From Micromonospora inyonensis (GTDB lineage Bacteria > Actinomycetota > Actinomycetes > Mycobacteriales > Micromonosporaceae), in assembly GCF_900091415.1 (NCBI RefSeq), contig NZ_FMHU01000002.1, positions 992,001 to 1,056,000 of the forward strand: a DNA stretch of 64,000 nt, written 5' to 3'. The translations under genes and the position numbers were made by a program. The notes under the pieces were generated by a model, which did no database searches, had not been told where the DNA came from, and saw only the letters and a program-made list of their open reading frames with translations. Below, piece by piece: positions 1 to 8,947 of the stretch (the first letter of the stretch is position 1; every line of letters begins with the position of its first letter).

Positions 1-546
1 ATCCGGCCGGTGACCGGGGCGGACCTGGCGGGCAGCTGGCGGCCGGGCTGCCCGGTCGCCCCGGACCGGCTGCGGCTCGTCCGGCTGACCCACTGGGACT
101 TCGCGGGACAGTCGCGCACCGGCACCCTGGTCGTGCACGAGGCGGTCGCCGTCGACGTGGTCACCGTCTTCGACGCCCTCTTCCGGCAACGGTTCCCGAT
201 CCGGCAGATGCGCCCGGTGGACGTCTATGACGGGGACGACGCCGCGTCGATGGCGGCCGACAACACCTCCGGGTTCAACTGCCGCCGTGCGGTGACCGAG
301 GGGGCGGCGAGCTGGTCGACCCACGCGTACGGGCGGGCGATCGACGTCAACCCGGTGGAGAATCCGTACCTGCTCGGCGACCGGGTGCTCCCACCGGCCG
401 GCGTCGCGTACGTCGACCGGGGCGCGTACCGGCCGGGGATGGCGGTGCCGGACGGCGTGCTCGTCCGGGCCTTCGCGGCGGTCGGATGGTCGTGGGGTGG
501 TGTCTGGTCCAACCCCGACTACCAGCACTTCAGCCGCGCAGGCTGA
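1..546 (+). CDS. M15-family D-Ala-D-Ala carboxypeptidase-like protein, 5' end outside window
   Basis: Zinc peptidase of the M15 type, expected to act outside the cytoplasm on D-Ala-containing peptidoglycan peptides. The metal-site signature is present: STHAYGRAIDVNP (His and Asp ligands) and DYQHF close to the C-terminus (third ligand), with the typical W-x-W-G-G-x-W stretch between them. The frame is open to the first base of the window, so the N-terminus, including any signal peptide, is probably upstream. The GTG at 10 is only the first start codon inside the window and has no visible Shine-Dalgarno sequence. The family call rests on the motifs; the exact substrate is not visible. Confidence 0.8.
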   Translation: MRPVTGADLAGSWRPGCPVAPDRLRLVRLTHWDFAGQSRTGTLVVHEAVAVDVVTVFDALFRQRFPIRQMRPVDVYDGDDAASMAADNTSGFNCRRAVTEGAASWSTHAYGRAIDVNPVENPYLLGDRVLPPAGVAYVDRGAYRPGMAVPDGVLVRAFAAVGWSWGGVWSNPDYQHFSRAG

Positions 547-621
547 CGTCCGGCCGCCCCGGCGGAGTCGCAGGCATCCCGGCACCTCGACCATCCGCAT
601 CGATTTTCCTGATTGCAAGCC

Positions 622-650
622 TTGACATCGATAGATGTTTTTACCATTAT
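622..650 (+). promoter_or_regulatory. Sigma70-type promoter of the sugar ABC locus
   Basis: TTGACA (622-627) and CATTAT (645-650) are separated by exactly 17 bases. This gives a consensus -35 and a 4/6 -10, in a stretch that is AT-rich against its surroundings. Transcription would start near 657, just before the LacI-type operator. An inverted repeat ACATC-GATA-GATGT (625-638) sits inside the spacer, and CATCGAT occurs both at 598-604 and 626-632, so a second regulator could bind here. Confidence 0.65.
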
Positions 651-661
651 TCCAGAATCCT

Positions 662-673
662 GTAAGCGCTTTC
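662..673 (+). promoter_or_regulatory. LacI-family operator upstream of the sugar-binding protein
   Basis: GTAAGCGCTTTC has the perfect core palindrome AAGCGCTT (664-671), the classic LacI/GalR operator core. It lies immediately downstream of the predicted transcription start, a position that suits repression. The likely ligand is the LacI-type protein encoded at 7474-8511, at the end of the same gene set. That pairing is inference from position. Confidence 0.65.
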
Positions 674-748
674 AGTCCTCGCTCTCACCGCAGTTCACGG
701 CCCGGTCCGGGTCGCCTGTCGAGGGCGGTCCCCCGGGAGGACGAACCA

Positions 749-2008
749 ATGGCGAAGTGGACACGATCCCTGGTCGCGTTGGGCCTGGCCGCCGTCGTGA
801 TGGCCGCCGGGTGCGGACGTGACGACAGTGACGGCCCGACGGGCCCGGGCCGGAGCATCGGCGACGGCCCGGCCACCGGAGAGCTCACGGTGTGGGCGAT
901 GGGCACCGAGGGGGAGAAGCTCTCCGTCCTCGCCGACGCCTTCATGAAGGAGAACCCGGACGCCAAGGTCACGGTGACGCCGATTCCCTGGGACGGGGCG
1001 CACGACAAGATCGCCACCGCCATCGCCGGACGGCAGACCCCCGACGTCAGCCTGGTCGGCACGACCTGGATGGGGGAGTTCGCCGGCACCGGCGGGTTGG
1101 ACCCGACCCCGGCCGACCTGGTCGACAAGGATGCCTTCTTCCCCGGCGCCTGGGACACCACGGTCGTCGACGGCACGTCCCACGGCGTCCCGTGGTACGT
1201 CGAGACCCGGCTGCTCTACGTCAACAAGGCCGTCGCCGCCCGGTCCGGGATCACCCACGCGCCGACCACCTGGGAGGAGCTGAAGTCGGCCCTCACCGCG
1301 TTGCGCACCCGGGGCGGGGCGAAGTGGGCCGTCTCCCTCCCGCCGGGCGGCCCCGGTTCCTGGCAGGCCGTCCTGCCCTTCGTCTGGCAGAACGGCGGGG
1401 ACGTGCGCGCCGACGGGGTATTCACGCTGGACCGCCCGGAGACCGTCGAGGCGCTCGCCTACTACCGGTCCTTCTTCGACGAGGGGTTGGCCCCGAAGGA
1501 CCTGGCGCAGGGTGCCCTGGAACCCGGGTTCGTCAAGGGCGAGATCGGTGCCTTCGTCTCGGGCCCCTGGCACATCGGGGTCCTCAAGGAGCAGGGGGCC
1601 GGCGACAACTTCCAGCTCTGGCACATGCCCCGCCGCAAGGCAGCCACCTCCTTCGTCGGCGGCGGCAACCTCGCCGTCTTCTCCGACGCGAAGAACCGCG
1701 CGGGCGCCTGGAAGTTCGTCTCCTACCTGTCCCGGCCGGACGTGCAGGTCACCTGGTACCGGACGGCGAGCGACCTGCCGTCGGTGAAGCGGGCCTGGGA
1801 GGACCCGGTCCTGCGGGACGACCCGCAGCTGCGTGCCTTCGGGGCGCAACTCGAGGACGCCAAGTCGCCCCCGGCGATCGCCACCTGGGAGCAGGTCGCC
1901 GCCGGCCTGGAGAGCGAGATCGAGCGCCTCACCCGGACCGGTGCGAGCCCGCAGGACACGGCCCGGGAGATGCAACGGAAGGCGACCGCGATCGGCGCGG
2001 GGTCCTGA
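749..2008 (+). CDS. Sugar ABC transporter substrate-binding lipoprotein
   Basis: Family 1 extracellular solute-binding protein of a carbohydrate ABC importer, anchored to the outer face of the membrane. The N-terminus has a short basic segment, a hydrophobic stretch and a lipobox, VVMAAGC, so the mature protein starts at the Cys at residue 21. The 419-residue length suits the family. The start is chosen because GGGAGG at 735-740 lies eight bases before this ATG; the open frame runs 38 codons further upstream into the promoter. It is the first gene of a run with two permeases (next start 1 bp after this stop). There is no ATPase gene in the run, so the importer probably borrows a shared MsiK-type ATPase. 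The substrate is likely a plant-derived oligosaccharide, inferred from the GH39 neighbour. Confidence 0.88.
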   Translation: MAKWTRSLVALGLAAVVMAAGCGRDDSDGPTGPGRSIGDGPATGELTVWAMGTEGEKLSVLADAFMKENPDAKVTVTPIPWDGAHDKIATAIAGRQTPDVSLVGTTWMGEFAGTGGLDPTPADLVDKDAFFPGAWDTTVVDGTSHGVPWYVETRLLYVNKAVAARSGITHAPTTWEELKSALTALRTRGGAKWAVSLPPGGPGSWQAVLPFVWQNGGDVRADGVFTLDRPETVEALAYYRSFFDEGLAPKDLAQGALEPGFVKGEIGAFVSGPWHIGVLKEQGAGDNFQLWHMPRRKAATSFVGGGNLAVFSDAKNRAGAWKFVSYLSRPDVQVTWYRTASDLPSVKRAWEDPVLRDDPQLRAFGAQLEDAKSPPAIATWEQVAAGLESEIERLTRTGASPQDTAREMQRKATAIGAGS

Positions 2009-2009
2009 C

Positions 2010-2924
2010 GTGAAAGTCCGCTCCCCGCACCAGCGGCGGGCACCCGGGCGGCGTCCCGGCAGGACCCTCGCCGGCTGGGGCTTCGCACTGCCGTTCGCGA
2101 TCCCGTTCACGATCTTCATGGTCGGCCCGGTGCTCGTCTCACTGGCGATGAGCTTCACCGACATCCGCAGCGCCGACCTGCGTGACCCGCTCGCGGTGGA
2201 GCTGGTCGGCCTGGACAACTACCTGCGGCTGCTCGACGACGAGCTCTTCGGCCGGGCGGTCCGCAACACCGCCGTGGTGGTCCTCGTCGGGGTGCCGCTG
2301 ACGGTGGGGCTCGGTCTGGCCGTGGCGCTCGGGCTCAACTCCGGCCTGACCCGCTTCACCGCGCTCTTCCGGGTGGGCTACTACCTGCCGGTGGTCACCA
2401 GCATCGTGGCCATCTCGGTGGTCTGGCGATTCGTCTACCAGCAGGACTCCGGGCTGCTCAACGGGGCGCTGGGGTTGGTCGGCGTGGACGGGCCGAACTG
2501 GCTGGCCGACACCACGCTGGCCCTGCCCGCCCTGATCGTGATGATCGTCTGGCGGGGCCTGGGCTTCCAGATGGTGATCTTCCTCGCCGGCCTCCAGGCC
2601 ATCCCCGCCCACCTGTACGAGGCCGCCCGGCTCGACGGGGCCAGCACCTGGCAGCAGTTCCGCCACATCACCCTGCCGTCGCTGCGGCCCACGCTGCTGC
2701 TCTCCGCGGTCATCGGGACCGTCGGCCTGATGCTCGTCTTCGAGGAACCCTTCGTGATGACCCGGGGTGGTCCGCTGCACTCGACCGTCTCGGTCTCCCA
2801 GTACGTCTACAGCCAGTTCGGCTTCGGCAACTACGGTTACGCCTCCGCGATGAGCTACGTGCTCTTCCTCGCCGTCGCGGTGCTCGGCGTGGGGTGGTTC
2901 CGCCTGCTGCGAAGCGACGGGTGA
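2010..2924 (+). CDS. Sugar ABC transporter permease (MalF type)
   Basis: Inner-membrane permease of a carbohydrate importer, 304 residues, with about six membrane segments. The first is WGFALPFAIPFTIFMVGPVL, about residues 22-41. The EAA loop that contacts the ATPase is visible as YEAARLDGASTWQQFRHITLP. The GTG start lies one base after the binding-protein stop, so translation is probably coupled. The longer frame upstream (from 1833) overlaps the previous gene and is not used. It should pair with the MalG-type permease that follows. Confidence 0.9.
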   Translation: MKVRSPHQRRAPGRRPGRTLAGWGFALPFAIPFTIFMVGPVLVSLAMSFTDIRSADLRDPLAVELVGLDNYLRLLDDELFGRAVRNTAVVVLVGVPLTVGLGLAVALGLNSGLTRFTALFRVGYYLPVVTSIVAISVVWRFVYQQDSGLLNGALGLVGVDGPNWLADTTLALPALIVMIVWRGLGFQMVIFLAGLQAIPAHLYEAARLDGASTWQQFRHITLPSLRPTLLLSAVIGTVGLMLVFEEPFVMTRGGPLHSTVSVSQYVYSQFGFGNYGYASAMSYVLFLAVAVLGVGWFRLLRSDG

Positions 2925-2933
2925 GGAGGAACG

Positions 2934-3833
2934 GTGGCCCTGCCCGCGTACGCCCCGCACCGACGGCGGCGCACCCCCGCGCCGGCGGCGTCCGTCCCGC
3001 ATCCGGGCCGGCGTCGGGACCGGCTCGTGGCGGGCCTGCTGCACCTGCTCCTCGGGGGCGGACTGCTGCTCATGATCGGCCCGTTCGTCTGGATGCTCGT
3101 CTCGTCGTTCAAGCCCGAGGCCGAGGTCCGCCGGGTGCCCCCGACCTGGTGGCCGGAGGCGGCGACCCTGGCGAACTACCGGGAGCTGTTCAGCCGGCTC
3201 GACTTCCCGCAGTACTTCGCCAACTCGTCGCTGGTCGCCGTCGGGGTGACCGTCGGCAACGTGCTCATCTGCGCGGCCACCGGCTACGCCCTGGCCAAGC
3301 TCCCCTTCCGGGGCCGGGGCGGGCTCTTCGCCGCCGTGGTCGGCACCGTCATGGTCCCGCCGGTGGTGTGGTTCATCCCGGTCTTCGTCCTGGTCAGCAA
3401 CCTCGGCCTGGTCAACACGTACGCCGGACTGGTGCTGCCGAACATCGCCCAGGCCATCAACGTCTTCCTGATGCGGCAGTTCATGCTCTCCATCCCGGAC
3501 GACCTGCTCGAGGCGGCCCGGATCGACGGCGCCTCCGAGTGGCGCGTCTTCTGGCGGATCGTGCTGCCGCTCTCCGGCGCCCCGATGGCCACCGTCGGCA
3601 TCCTGACCTTCCTCGGCTCGTGGAACAACTTCCTCTGGCCGCTCGCGGTGGCGACCACGGAGGACAAGTACACGCTGCCGGTCGCCCTGGCCCTCTACAG
3701 CGTCGGGCAGAACCAGTCCCGGTACGGCCTGCTGCTGGCCGGCTCGGTCGTGGTGGTGCTGCCGGTCCTGCTCGTGTTCCTGGTCCTGCAACGCCACTTC
3801 GTGCGGGGCATCGCCACCACCGGCCTGAAATGA
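2934..3833 (+). CDS. Sugar ABC transporter permease (MalG type)
   Basis: Second permease of the importer, 299 residues, six predicted membrane segments after a 30-residue basic, proline-rich N-terminus. The EAA loop reads LEAARIDGASEWRVFWRIVLP. The GTG start follows a GAGGA Shine-Dalgarno (2924-2928) by five bases. It lies 9 bp after the first permease and 29 bp before the next gene, consistent with one transcript. Confidence 0.9.
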   Translation: MALPAYAPHRRRRTPAPAASVPHPGRRRDRLVAGLLHLLLGGGLLLMIGPFVWMLVSSFKPEAEVRRVPPTWWPEAATLANYRELFSRLDFPQYFANSSLVAVGVTVGNVLICAATGYALAKLPFRGRGGLFAAVVGTVMVPPVVWFIPVFVLVSNLGLVNTYAGLVLPNIAQAINVFLMRQFMLSIPDDLLEAARIDGASEWRVFWRIVLPLSGAPMATVGILTFLGSWNNFLWPLAVATTEDKYTLPVALALYSVGQNQSRYGLLLAGSVVVVLPVLLVFLVLQRHFVRGIATTGLK

Positions 3834-3862
3834 CCCCGTACCCCTTCGAGCGGAGGTCCGCG

Positions 3863-5425
3863 ATGAGACGCAGGTCCGTACTGACGCTGGCGGCCGGAGT
3901 GCCGGCGGCGCTGCTCACCCCGCCCGCCGCCCGCGCCGGCACGCCCGTCGGGGTTCCCGCCCCGCCGCTCGCGGACCCGCCCCGACAGCTGCTGCTGCGG
4001 TACGCCGAGGACACCTGGCGTTCGATGACCGCCATGGTCGACCCCGGCACCGGGCTGCCGGCGGACAACGTCGACGCCGACCTCAGCGCGACCAGCCGGT
4101 CCCGGTACACCTCGCCGACCAACATCGGCTGCCTGATCTGGTCGGCGGTCGTCGCGCGCGAGCTGGGCCTGGTCTCCCGGGGCGAGACCCGGCGTCGGGT
4201 CCGCGCCGCGTTGGAGGCGCTGGCCTGCCTGGAACGGCACCCGTACTCCGGGATGTTCTACAACTGGTACGACCCGGCCACCGGGCAGCTGCTGCGCACC
4301 TGGCCTGTGGACGGCTCGACCGTGCACCCCTTCCTGTCCAGCGTGGACAACGCCTGGCTCGCCGCCGCGCTGATCGTGGCCGGCAACGACGACCCGGCGC
4401 TGCGCGCGTCGGCCGGGCGGCTCCTCGCCGGGATGGACTTCGGCTTCTACTACGACGCGAACGCCCGGGGCGCCGAGTTCGGCGCCGGCCTGCTGCGCGG
4501 CGGGTTCTGGCCGGAACGCCCGCCGAACGGCGGCGTCGAGGACAACTACCGGGGGCGGGGCCCGAACGTCTGGTACACCGGCCATCACTACGGCACGCTC
4601 AACAGCGAGACCCGGATCGGCAGCTACGTCGCGATCGCGCTCGGCCAGGTGCCCCGGGAGCACTACTTCGCCATGTGGCGCACCTTCGAGCCGAACTGCG
4701 ACTGGTCGTGGCAGGAGCTGAAACCGGTCGGCGAGGACCGCGAGCTGCTCGGCATCCGGGTCTTCGAGGGCGCGTACCGGCACCGGGGACGGCAGTACGT
4801 GCCGAGCTGGGGTGGTTCCATGTTCGAGGCGCTGATGCCGGACCTGCTCGTGCCGGAGGCCCGGTGGGCCCCGGACAGCTGGGGGCGCAACCACCCCGTG
4901 TTCGTTCAGGGGCAGATCGACCACGGCCTGCACGAGGCCCGGTACGGGCACTGGGGCTTCTCGCCGTCGTCGAACCCGGCCGGCGGCTACCGGGAGTACG
5001 GCGTCGACCCGATGGGCCTGGACCCCGACGGCTACCCCAGCGACCAGGAGCGCACCCGGGTCAACCTCGGGTTCGACGGGTGCCGCGACGCCGAACCGCT
5101 CCCGACCGGCTACGGCGACGGCGTGGTGACCCCGCACGCGGTCTTCCTCGCCCTGCCGTACGCGCCGGCTGAGGCGGTGGACCAGTTGGCCCGGCTCCGC
5201 GCCGACTTCGACTGCTACGGCCCCGGCGGCTTCCACGACGCGGTGGCGGTGCGCAGCGGCGCCGTCGCCCACCGGCACCTCGCCCTGGACCAGGGCATGG
5301 TGCTGGGCGCGCTGGGCAACCTGCTCGCCGGGGACGTGCTGCGGCGTCGGTTCGCACCCGGCCCGGCGACCGAACGGCTCCGCCCGCTGCTCGGGATCGA
5401 GGAGTTCGCCGTACCGGTCGGGTGA
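3863..5425 (+). CDS. Tat-exported glucoamylase-like glycosidase (DUF3131 / PF10091-like)
   Basis: Predicted secreted carbohydrate-active enzyme with an (alpha/alpha)6-barrel look. The N-terminus MRRRSVLTLAAGVPAALL is a short Tat-like signal, and cleavage near AARA-GT is plausible. Conserved blocks resemble the glucoamylase-like/DUF3131 group that includes GH144 beta-1,2-glucanases: TSPTNIGCLIWSAV, MFYNWYDPATG, SSVDNAWLAAAL, and a C-terminal half with GYREYGVDPMGL and VVTPHAVFLALPYAP. The 520-residue ATG start has GCGGAGG upstream; the open frame extends about 320 codons further but overlaps the permease gene. It probably hydrolyses the sugar the neighbouring importer takes up. The actual linkage specificity cannot be read from sequence. 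Confidence 0.7.
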   Translation: MRRRSVLTLAAGVPAALLTPPAARAGTPVGVPAPPLADPPRQLLLRYAEDTWRSMTAMVDPGTGLPADNVDADLSATSRSRYTSPTNIGCLIWSAVVARELGLVSRGETRRRVRAALEALACLERHPYSGMFYNWYDPATGQLLRTWPVDGSTVHPFLSSVDNAWLAAALIVAGNDDPALRASAGRLLAGMDFGFYYDANARGAEFGAGLLRGGFWPERPPNGGVEDNYRGRGPNVWYTGHHYGTLNSETRIGSYVAIALGQVPREHYFAMWRTFEPNCDWSWQELKPVGEDRELLGIRVFEGAYRHRGRQYVPSWGGSMFEALMPDLLVPEARWAPDSWGRNHPVFVQGQIDHGLHEARYGHWGFSPSSNPAGGYREYGVDPMGLDPDGYPSDQERTRVNLGFDGCRDAEPLPTGYGDGVVTPHAVFLALPYAPAEAVDQLARLRADFDCYGPGGFHDAVAVRSGAVAHRHLALDQGMVLGALGNLLAGDVLRRRFAPGPATERLRPLLGIEEFAVPVG

Positions 5426-5489
5426 CCACCACCCGAGGGAGGACGCATCCGGAGTTTGACGGCACACCACCACGAGGGAGAGGACGAGG

Positions 5490-7340
5490 ATGGGCGACGA
5501 GCAGGTGGCCACGACGGCCGGGAACGCCCGCGCCGACTGGGCGGCCCGCGTCGGCCTGCGCCGGCAGGGCGGCGGCGACCGGGACCCGCTGCCGCCGCCG
5601 ACCGGGCTGCGCGCCACCGGTGGGCGGGGGCAGGTGACCCTCGACTGGGAGCCGGTGCCCGGCGCGGTCGGCTACCTCGTCCACCGGTCGGACCGGCCGG
5701 ACGGGCCGTACCTGCCCCTGGACCACCAGGGCGGTGACGTGCTGGCGGTGCCGCACCCGCCGTACGCGGACACCACGGGTGAGCCGGGCCGCACCTACCA
5801 CTACGCGGTGGCCGCGCTCGCCGACGTGGACGTGTGTGGGCAGCCGGGAGCCGGCGTGGCCGGGGCGTCGACCCCCGACGGTCCGGCCGCCGTCCGGGTC
5901 ACCGTCGACGCCGCCGGCTCCGACGGACCGGTGCACCGCCCGTGGCGACGCATGGTCGGCTCCGAACGCCTCAGCCACCTGCGCTGCGCCGACACCACCG
6001 GTGGACGGCCGATCGGCGTGGAGTTCGCCGAGGCCCTGTCGATCGCGCGCCGGGAACTGGGCGTCGAGTCGGTCCGCGCGCACGCCATCCTGCACGACGA
6101 CGTCGGGGTCTACCGGGAGGTCGACGGCGAACCGGTGTACGACTTCTCCCGTGTCGACGAGATCTACGACGCACTGCTCGGCCTCGACCTGCGTCCGGTC
6201 GTGGAGCTGTCCTTCATGCCGGCCGACCTGGCCCGCGACCCGGCCAGGACGGTGTTCGCCTACGGCGCGATCATCTCCCCGCCCCGGGACTGGGACCGCT
6301 GGGCCGACCTGGTCCGCGCCCTCGTCACGCACCTTGTCGACCGGTACGGGCTGGCCGAGGTCCGCCGCTGGGAGTTCGAGGTGTGGAACGAGGCGAACCT
6401 GGAGGTGTTCTGGGCCGGCACCCGGGAGGAGTACCTGCGCCTGTACGAGGTGTCCGCCCGTGCCGTACGGGACGTCGACGCCGCACTGCGGGTCGGCGGC
6501 CCCGGGTCGGCCGCCGCCGCGGGGAACGGCGCGCTGCTGGAGCACGTCGCCCGTACCGGGGCCCCGATCGACTTCCTCTCCACCCACACCTACGGCAGCC
6601 CACCGCTGGACCTGCGCCCGCTCTGTGCGGCCGCCGGCCGGCCCGACCTGGAGCTGCTCTGGACCGAGTGGGGCATCACCCCCACCCACTTCGACCCGGT
6701 TACCGACGGAGTGTTCGCCGCGACCTTCCTGCTGCGGGGCATGCGCTCGGCAGCCGGCCGGATCGAGGCGCTGGCCTACTGGGTGGTCTCCGACCACTTC
6801 GAGGAGCTGGGCCGGCCGCCCCGGCTGTTCCACGGCGGCTTCGGCCTGCTGACCGTGGGTAATCTCCGCAAGCCCCGGTTCTGGGCGCTGGCCGCGCTCG
6901 ATCGGCTCGGCGACGACCAGTTGCCGGTGACCGTCGACGGCGACGGGGCGGGTTCCCTGGTCGAGTCGTGGGCGGCCCGGCACCCCGACGGCCGGGTGCA
7001 CGTGCTGGTCTGGAACGGCACCCTGGACCAGTCGAAGGCGGACGGGGCGCCGGTGCTGGACCGGGACGTACGCGTCGACGTCGGTGGGCTGGCCGACCGA
7101 CCGTACCGGATGACGCACCGGCGGGTCGACGCCACGCACTCCAACATCGAGGCGATCTGGGCGCGACTCGGCGGCGGGGACTGGCCCGGCGACGCCCAGT
7201 GGCCGCTGCTGCGGGCGGCCGACGGCCTCGAGCGGTACGAGCCGGACACCGAGGCACGCCCGGCCGGGGGCGTCCTCGAGTGGGCCTTCCCGCTGCCCAT
7301 GCCGGGTTTCTCGCTGCTGGAACTCGTGCCGCTCGACTGA
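5490..7340 (+). CDS. GH39-family glycosidase with N-terminal fibronectin type III domain
   Basis: Beta-xylosidase-like glycoside hydrolase of family 39, 616 residues. Residues about 35-125 form a fibronectin III domain (PTGLRATGGRGQVTLDWEPV onward). The TIM-barrel part follows, with the acid/base Glu301 in WNEANLEVFW and the nucleophile Glu393 in WTEWG. A C-terminal beta-rich segment ends at residue 616. No signal peptide is seen, so it probably acts in the cytoplasm on imported oligosaccharide. The ATG has a purine-rich GAGGACGAGG upstream. It sits 64 bp after the exported glycosidase and 133 bp before the LacI gene, in the same direction. Substrate (xylo-, glucuronyl- or other) is uncertain. 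Confidence 0.8.
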   Translation: MGDEQVATTAGNARADWAARVGLRRQGGGDRDPLPPPTGLRATGGRGQVTLDWEPVPGAVGYLVHRSDRPDGPYLPLDHQGGDVLAVPHPPYADTTGEPGRTYHYAVAALADVDVCGQPGAGVAGASTPDGPAAVRVTVDAAGSDGPVHRPWRRMVGSERLSHLRCADTTGGRPIGVEFAEALSIARRELGVESVRAHAILHDDVGVYREVDGEPVYDFSRVDEIYDALLGLDLRPVVELSFMPADLARDPARTVFAYGAIISPPRDWDRWADLVRALVTHLVDRYGLAEVRRWEFEVWNEANLEVFWAGTREEYLRLYEVSARAVRDVDAALRVGGPGSAAAAGNGALLEHVARTGAPIDFLSTHTYGSPPLDLRPLCAAAGRPDLELLWTEWGITPTHFDPVTDGVFAATFLLRGMRSAAGRIEALAYWVVSDHFEELGRPPRLFHGGFGLLTVGNLRKPRFWALAALDRLGDDQLPVTVDGDGAGSLVESWAARHPDGRVHVLVWNGTLDQSKADGAPVLDRDVRVDVGGLADRPYRMTHRRVDATHSNIEAIWARLGGGDWPGDAQWPLLRAADGLERYEPDTEARPAGGVLEWAFPLPMPGFSLLELVPLD

Positions 7341-7473
7341 ACGTACGACGACGGCTCCCCGGTCCCGGCGACCGCCGCACCGGCGGCTGGTCCGGTGGCC
7401 ACCGTGACCGGGGCGGACCCGGCGGGACGCCGTAGCCTGGACGACGGGAGTGTTCGACGACGCGGAGTGCTGG

Positions 7474-8511
7474 GTGACGAAACCGGAGAACGAGGCGGTC
7501 GGACGGGCGGATGGCCCGCACCGCCGTCGCCCGACGGTCTACCAGGTGGCGGAGCGGGCGGGAGTGTCGATCGCCACGGTCTCCCGTGCCCTGCGCGCCG
7601 ACGAGCCGGTGGCACCGGAGACCCGGCGACGGGTGCTGGCCGCCGCCCGGGCTCTGAACTGGTGGCCGAGCCGGGCCGCGCAGACCCTGGCCGGGGAGGC
7701 GCACGACGCGGTGGCGATCATCATGCCCGACCTCGCCGGTCCCTACTACGCCCAGGTGGTCGCGGGGTTCGAGTCGGAGGTGGTCGGACGGGACAGCGTG
7801 GTCATGGTGCTGGCCACCCACGGCCGGGCCGCCTCCGAGCGCCTGGTGCGTGAACTCGCGTCCCGGATCGACGGGTTGGTCGTCATGGGCGAGAGCGTCC
7901 CCGAGCCGACCCTGCACGAGGTGGTCGCGCAGGTGCCGGTGGTGCTGCTGGCCCGGCCGGCGCTGCCCGCCGTCACCACGGTGAGCTGCGAGAACGTCCA
8001 GGCGGCGGAGGCGCTGACCCGGCACCTGCTCGACCACGGGCGGCGTCGGCTGCGCTTCGTCGGCGACCCGGAGGGCACCCCGGACGTGCAGGAACGGTGG
8101 ACCGGGTTCGGCCGGGCGCACGCCGCGGCAGGCGTCCCGCTGACCGCCGGGCCGGTCGCCTGCGAGCGCCTCGAAGCGGAGAGCGGCTACCGGGCGGGCC
8201 TGGATGTCCTCCGTGACCCGGAGGTGGACGCCGTGTTCTGCGCCAACGACGAACTCGCCTCCGGGGTCTACCGGGCCGCGGCCGAGGTCGGGCGGACCGT
8301 CCCCGGGGACCTCGCGGTCACCGGCTGGGACGACGTGACCCACGCCGCCCACCTCTCGCCGCGCCTGACCACGGTGCGTCAGCCGATGCGTGAGCTGGGG
8401 GCGGCCGCCGCGCGGCTGCTCTTCGAGCAGATCGGTGGAGCCCGGACCCCGGCAACGGTGCAGCTGGACACCGAGATGGTGATCCGGGCCAGCTGCGGCT
8501 GCCCGGCCTGA
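7474..8511 (+). CDS. LacI-family transcriptional repressor
   Basis: Sugar-responsive DNA-binding repressor, 345 residues. The N-terminal helix-turn-helix and hinge helix are clear: PTVYQVAERAGVSIATVSRA then RRVLAAARALNWWPS. A periplasmic-binding-protein fold follows, ending in SPRLTTVRQPMRELGAAAARLL. The GTG at 7474 is preferred over GTG 7450 because GGAG (7463-7466) lies seven bases upstream. It ends the sugar locus and most likely binds the AAGCGCTT palindrome at 664-671. Its stop is 13 bp from the convergent arsC stop. Confidence 0.9.
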   Translation: MTKPENEAVGRADGPHRRRPTVYQVAERAGVSIATVSRALRADEPVAPETRRRVLAAARALNWWPSRAAQTLAGEAHDAVAIIMPDLAGPYYAQVVAGFESEVVGRDSVVMVLATHGRAASERLVRELASRIDGLVVMGESVPEPTLHEVVAQVPVVLLARPALPAVTTVSCENVQAAEALTRHLLDHGRRRLRFVGDPEGTPDVQERWTGFGRAHAAAGVPLTAGPVACERLEAESGYRAGLDVLRDPEVDAVFCANDELASGVYRAAAEVGRTVPGDLAVTGWDDVTHAAHLSPRLTTVRQPMRELGAAAARLLFEQIGGARTPATVQLDTEMVIRASCGCPA

Positions 8512-8524
8512 GCGGGGGGAGCCG

Positions 8525-8938
8525 TCACGGCCGGTCGGCCGGGAGCAGGCCGGCGAGCAACTCCTCGACGCGGGCCCTGATCCCGTCGCGGATCGGACGG
8601 ACGGCGTCGACGCCCCTGCCGGCGGGGTCGTCGAGCTTCCAGTCCTCGTAGCGCTTGCCCGGGAAGACCGGGCAGACGTCGCCGCAGCCCATCATGATGA
8701 CGACGTCGGAGGACTCCACGGTGTCGTACCCGAGCAGTGTGGGCTTCTGGTCGGTGATGTCGATGCCGACCTCGCGCATGGCCTCGACGGCGGCGGGGTT
8801 GACCTGGTCGGCGGGGGCGGATCCGGCGGAGCGCACCTCGACGCGGTCCCCGGCGAGGTGGCGCAACCATCCGGCGGCCATCTGGGAACGGCCGGCGTTG
8901 TGGACGCAGACGAACAGGACGCTGGGCTTGTCGGACAC
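8525..8938 (-). CDS. arsC: Thiol-linked arsenate reductase
   Basis: Reduces arsenate to arsenite in the cytoplasm before export. It has the low-molecular-weight phosphatase fold; the P-loop CVHNAGRSQ (Cys-x5-Arg) begins at residue 11 and further Cys residues sit in MMGCGDVCP, where the relay disulfide of this class forms. 137 residues is normal. The GTG start has AGGGAG upstream and lies nine bases after the acr3 stop. Third gene of arsR-acr3-arsC. In actinobacteria the reductant may be thioredoxin or mycothiol; sequence alone does not decide. Confidence 0.92.
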   Translation of the reverse strand: MSDKPSVLFVCVHNAGRSQMAAGWLRHLAGDRVEVRSAGSAPADQVNPAAVEAMREVGIDITDQKPTLLGYDTVESSDVVIMMGCGDVCPVFPGKRYEDWKLDDPAGRGVDAVRPIRDGIRARVEELLAGLLPADRP

Positions 8939-8947
8939 CGGGGCTCC

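Noticed and set aside
2139..5617. Long minus-strand open frames antisense to the permeases and glycosidase
   Set aside because: They lack recognisable domains, are low-complexity (His/Asp/Gln or Arg/Pro-rich) and lie opposite clear genes; typical high-GC shadow frames.
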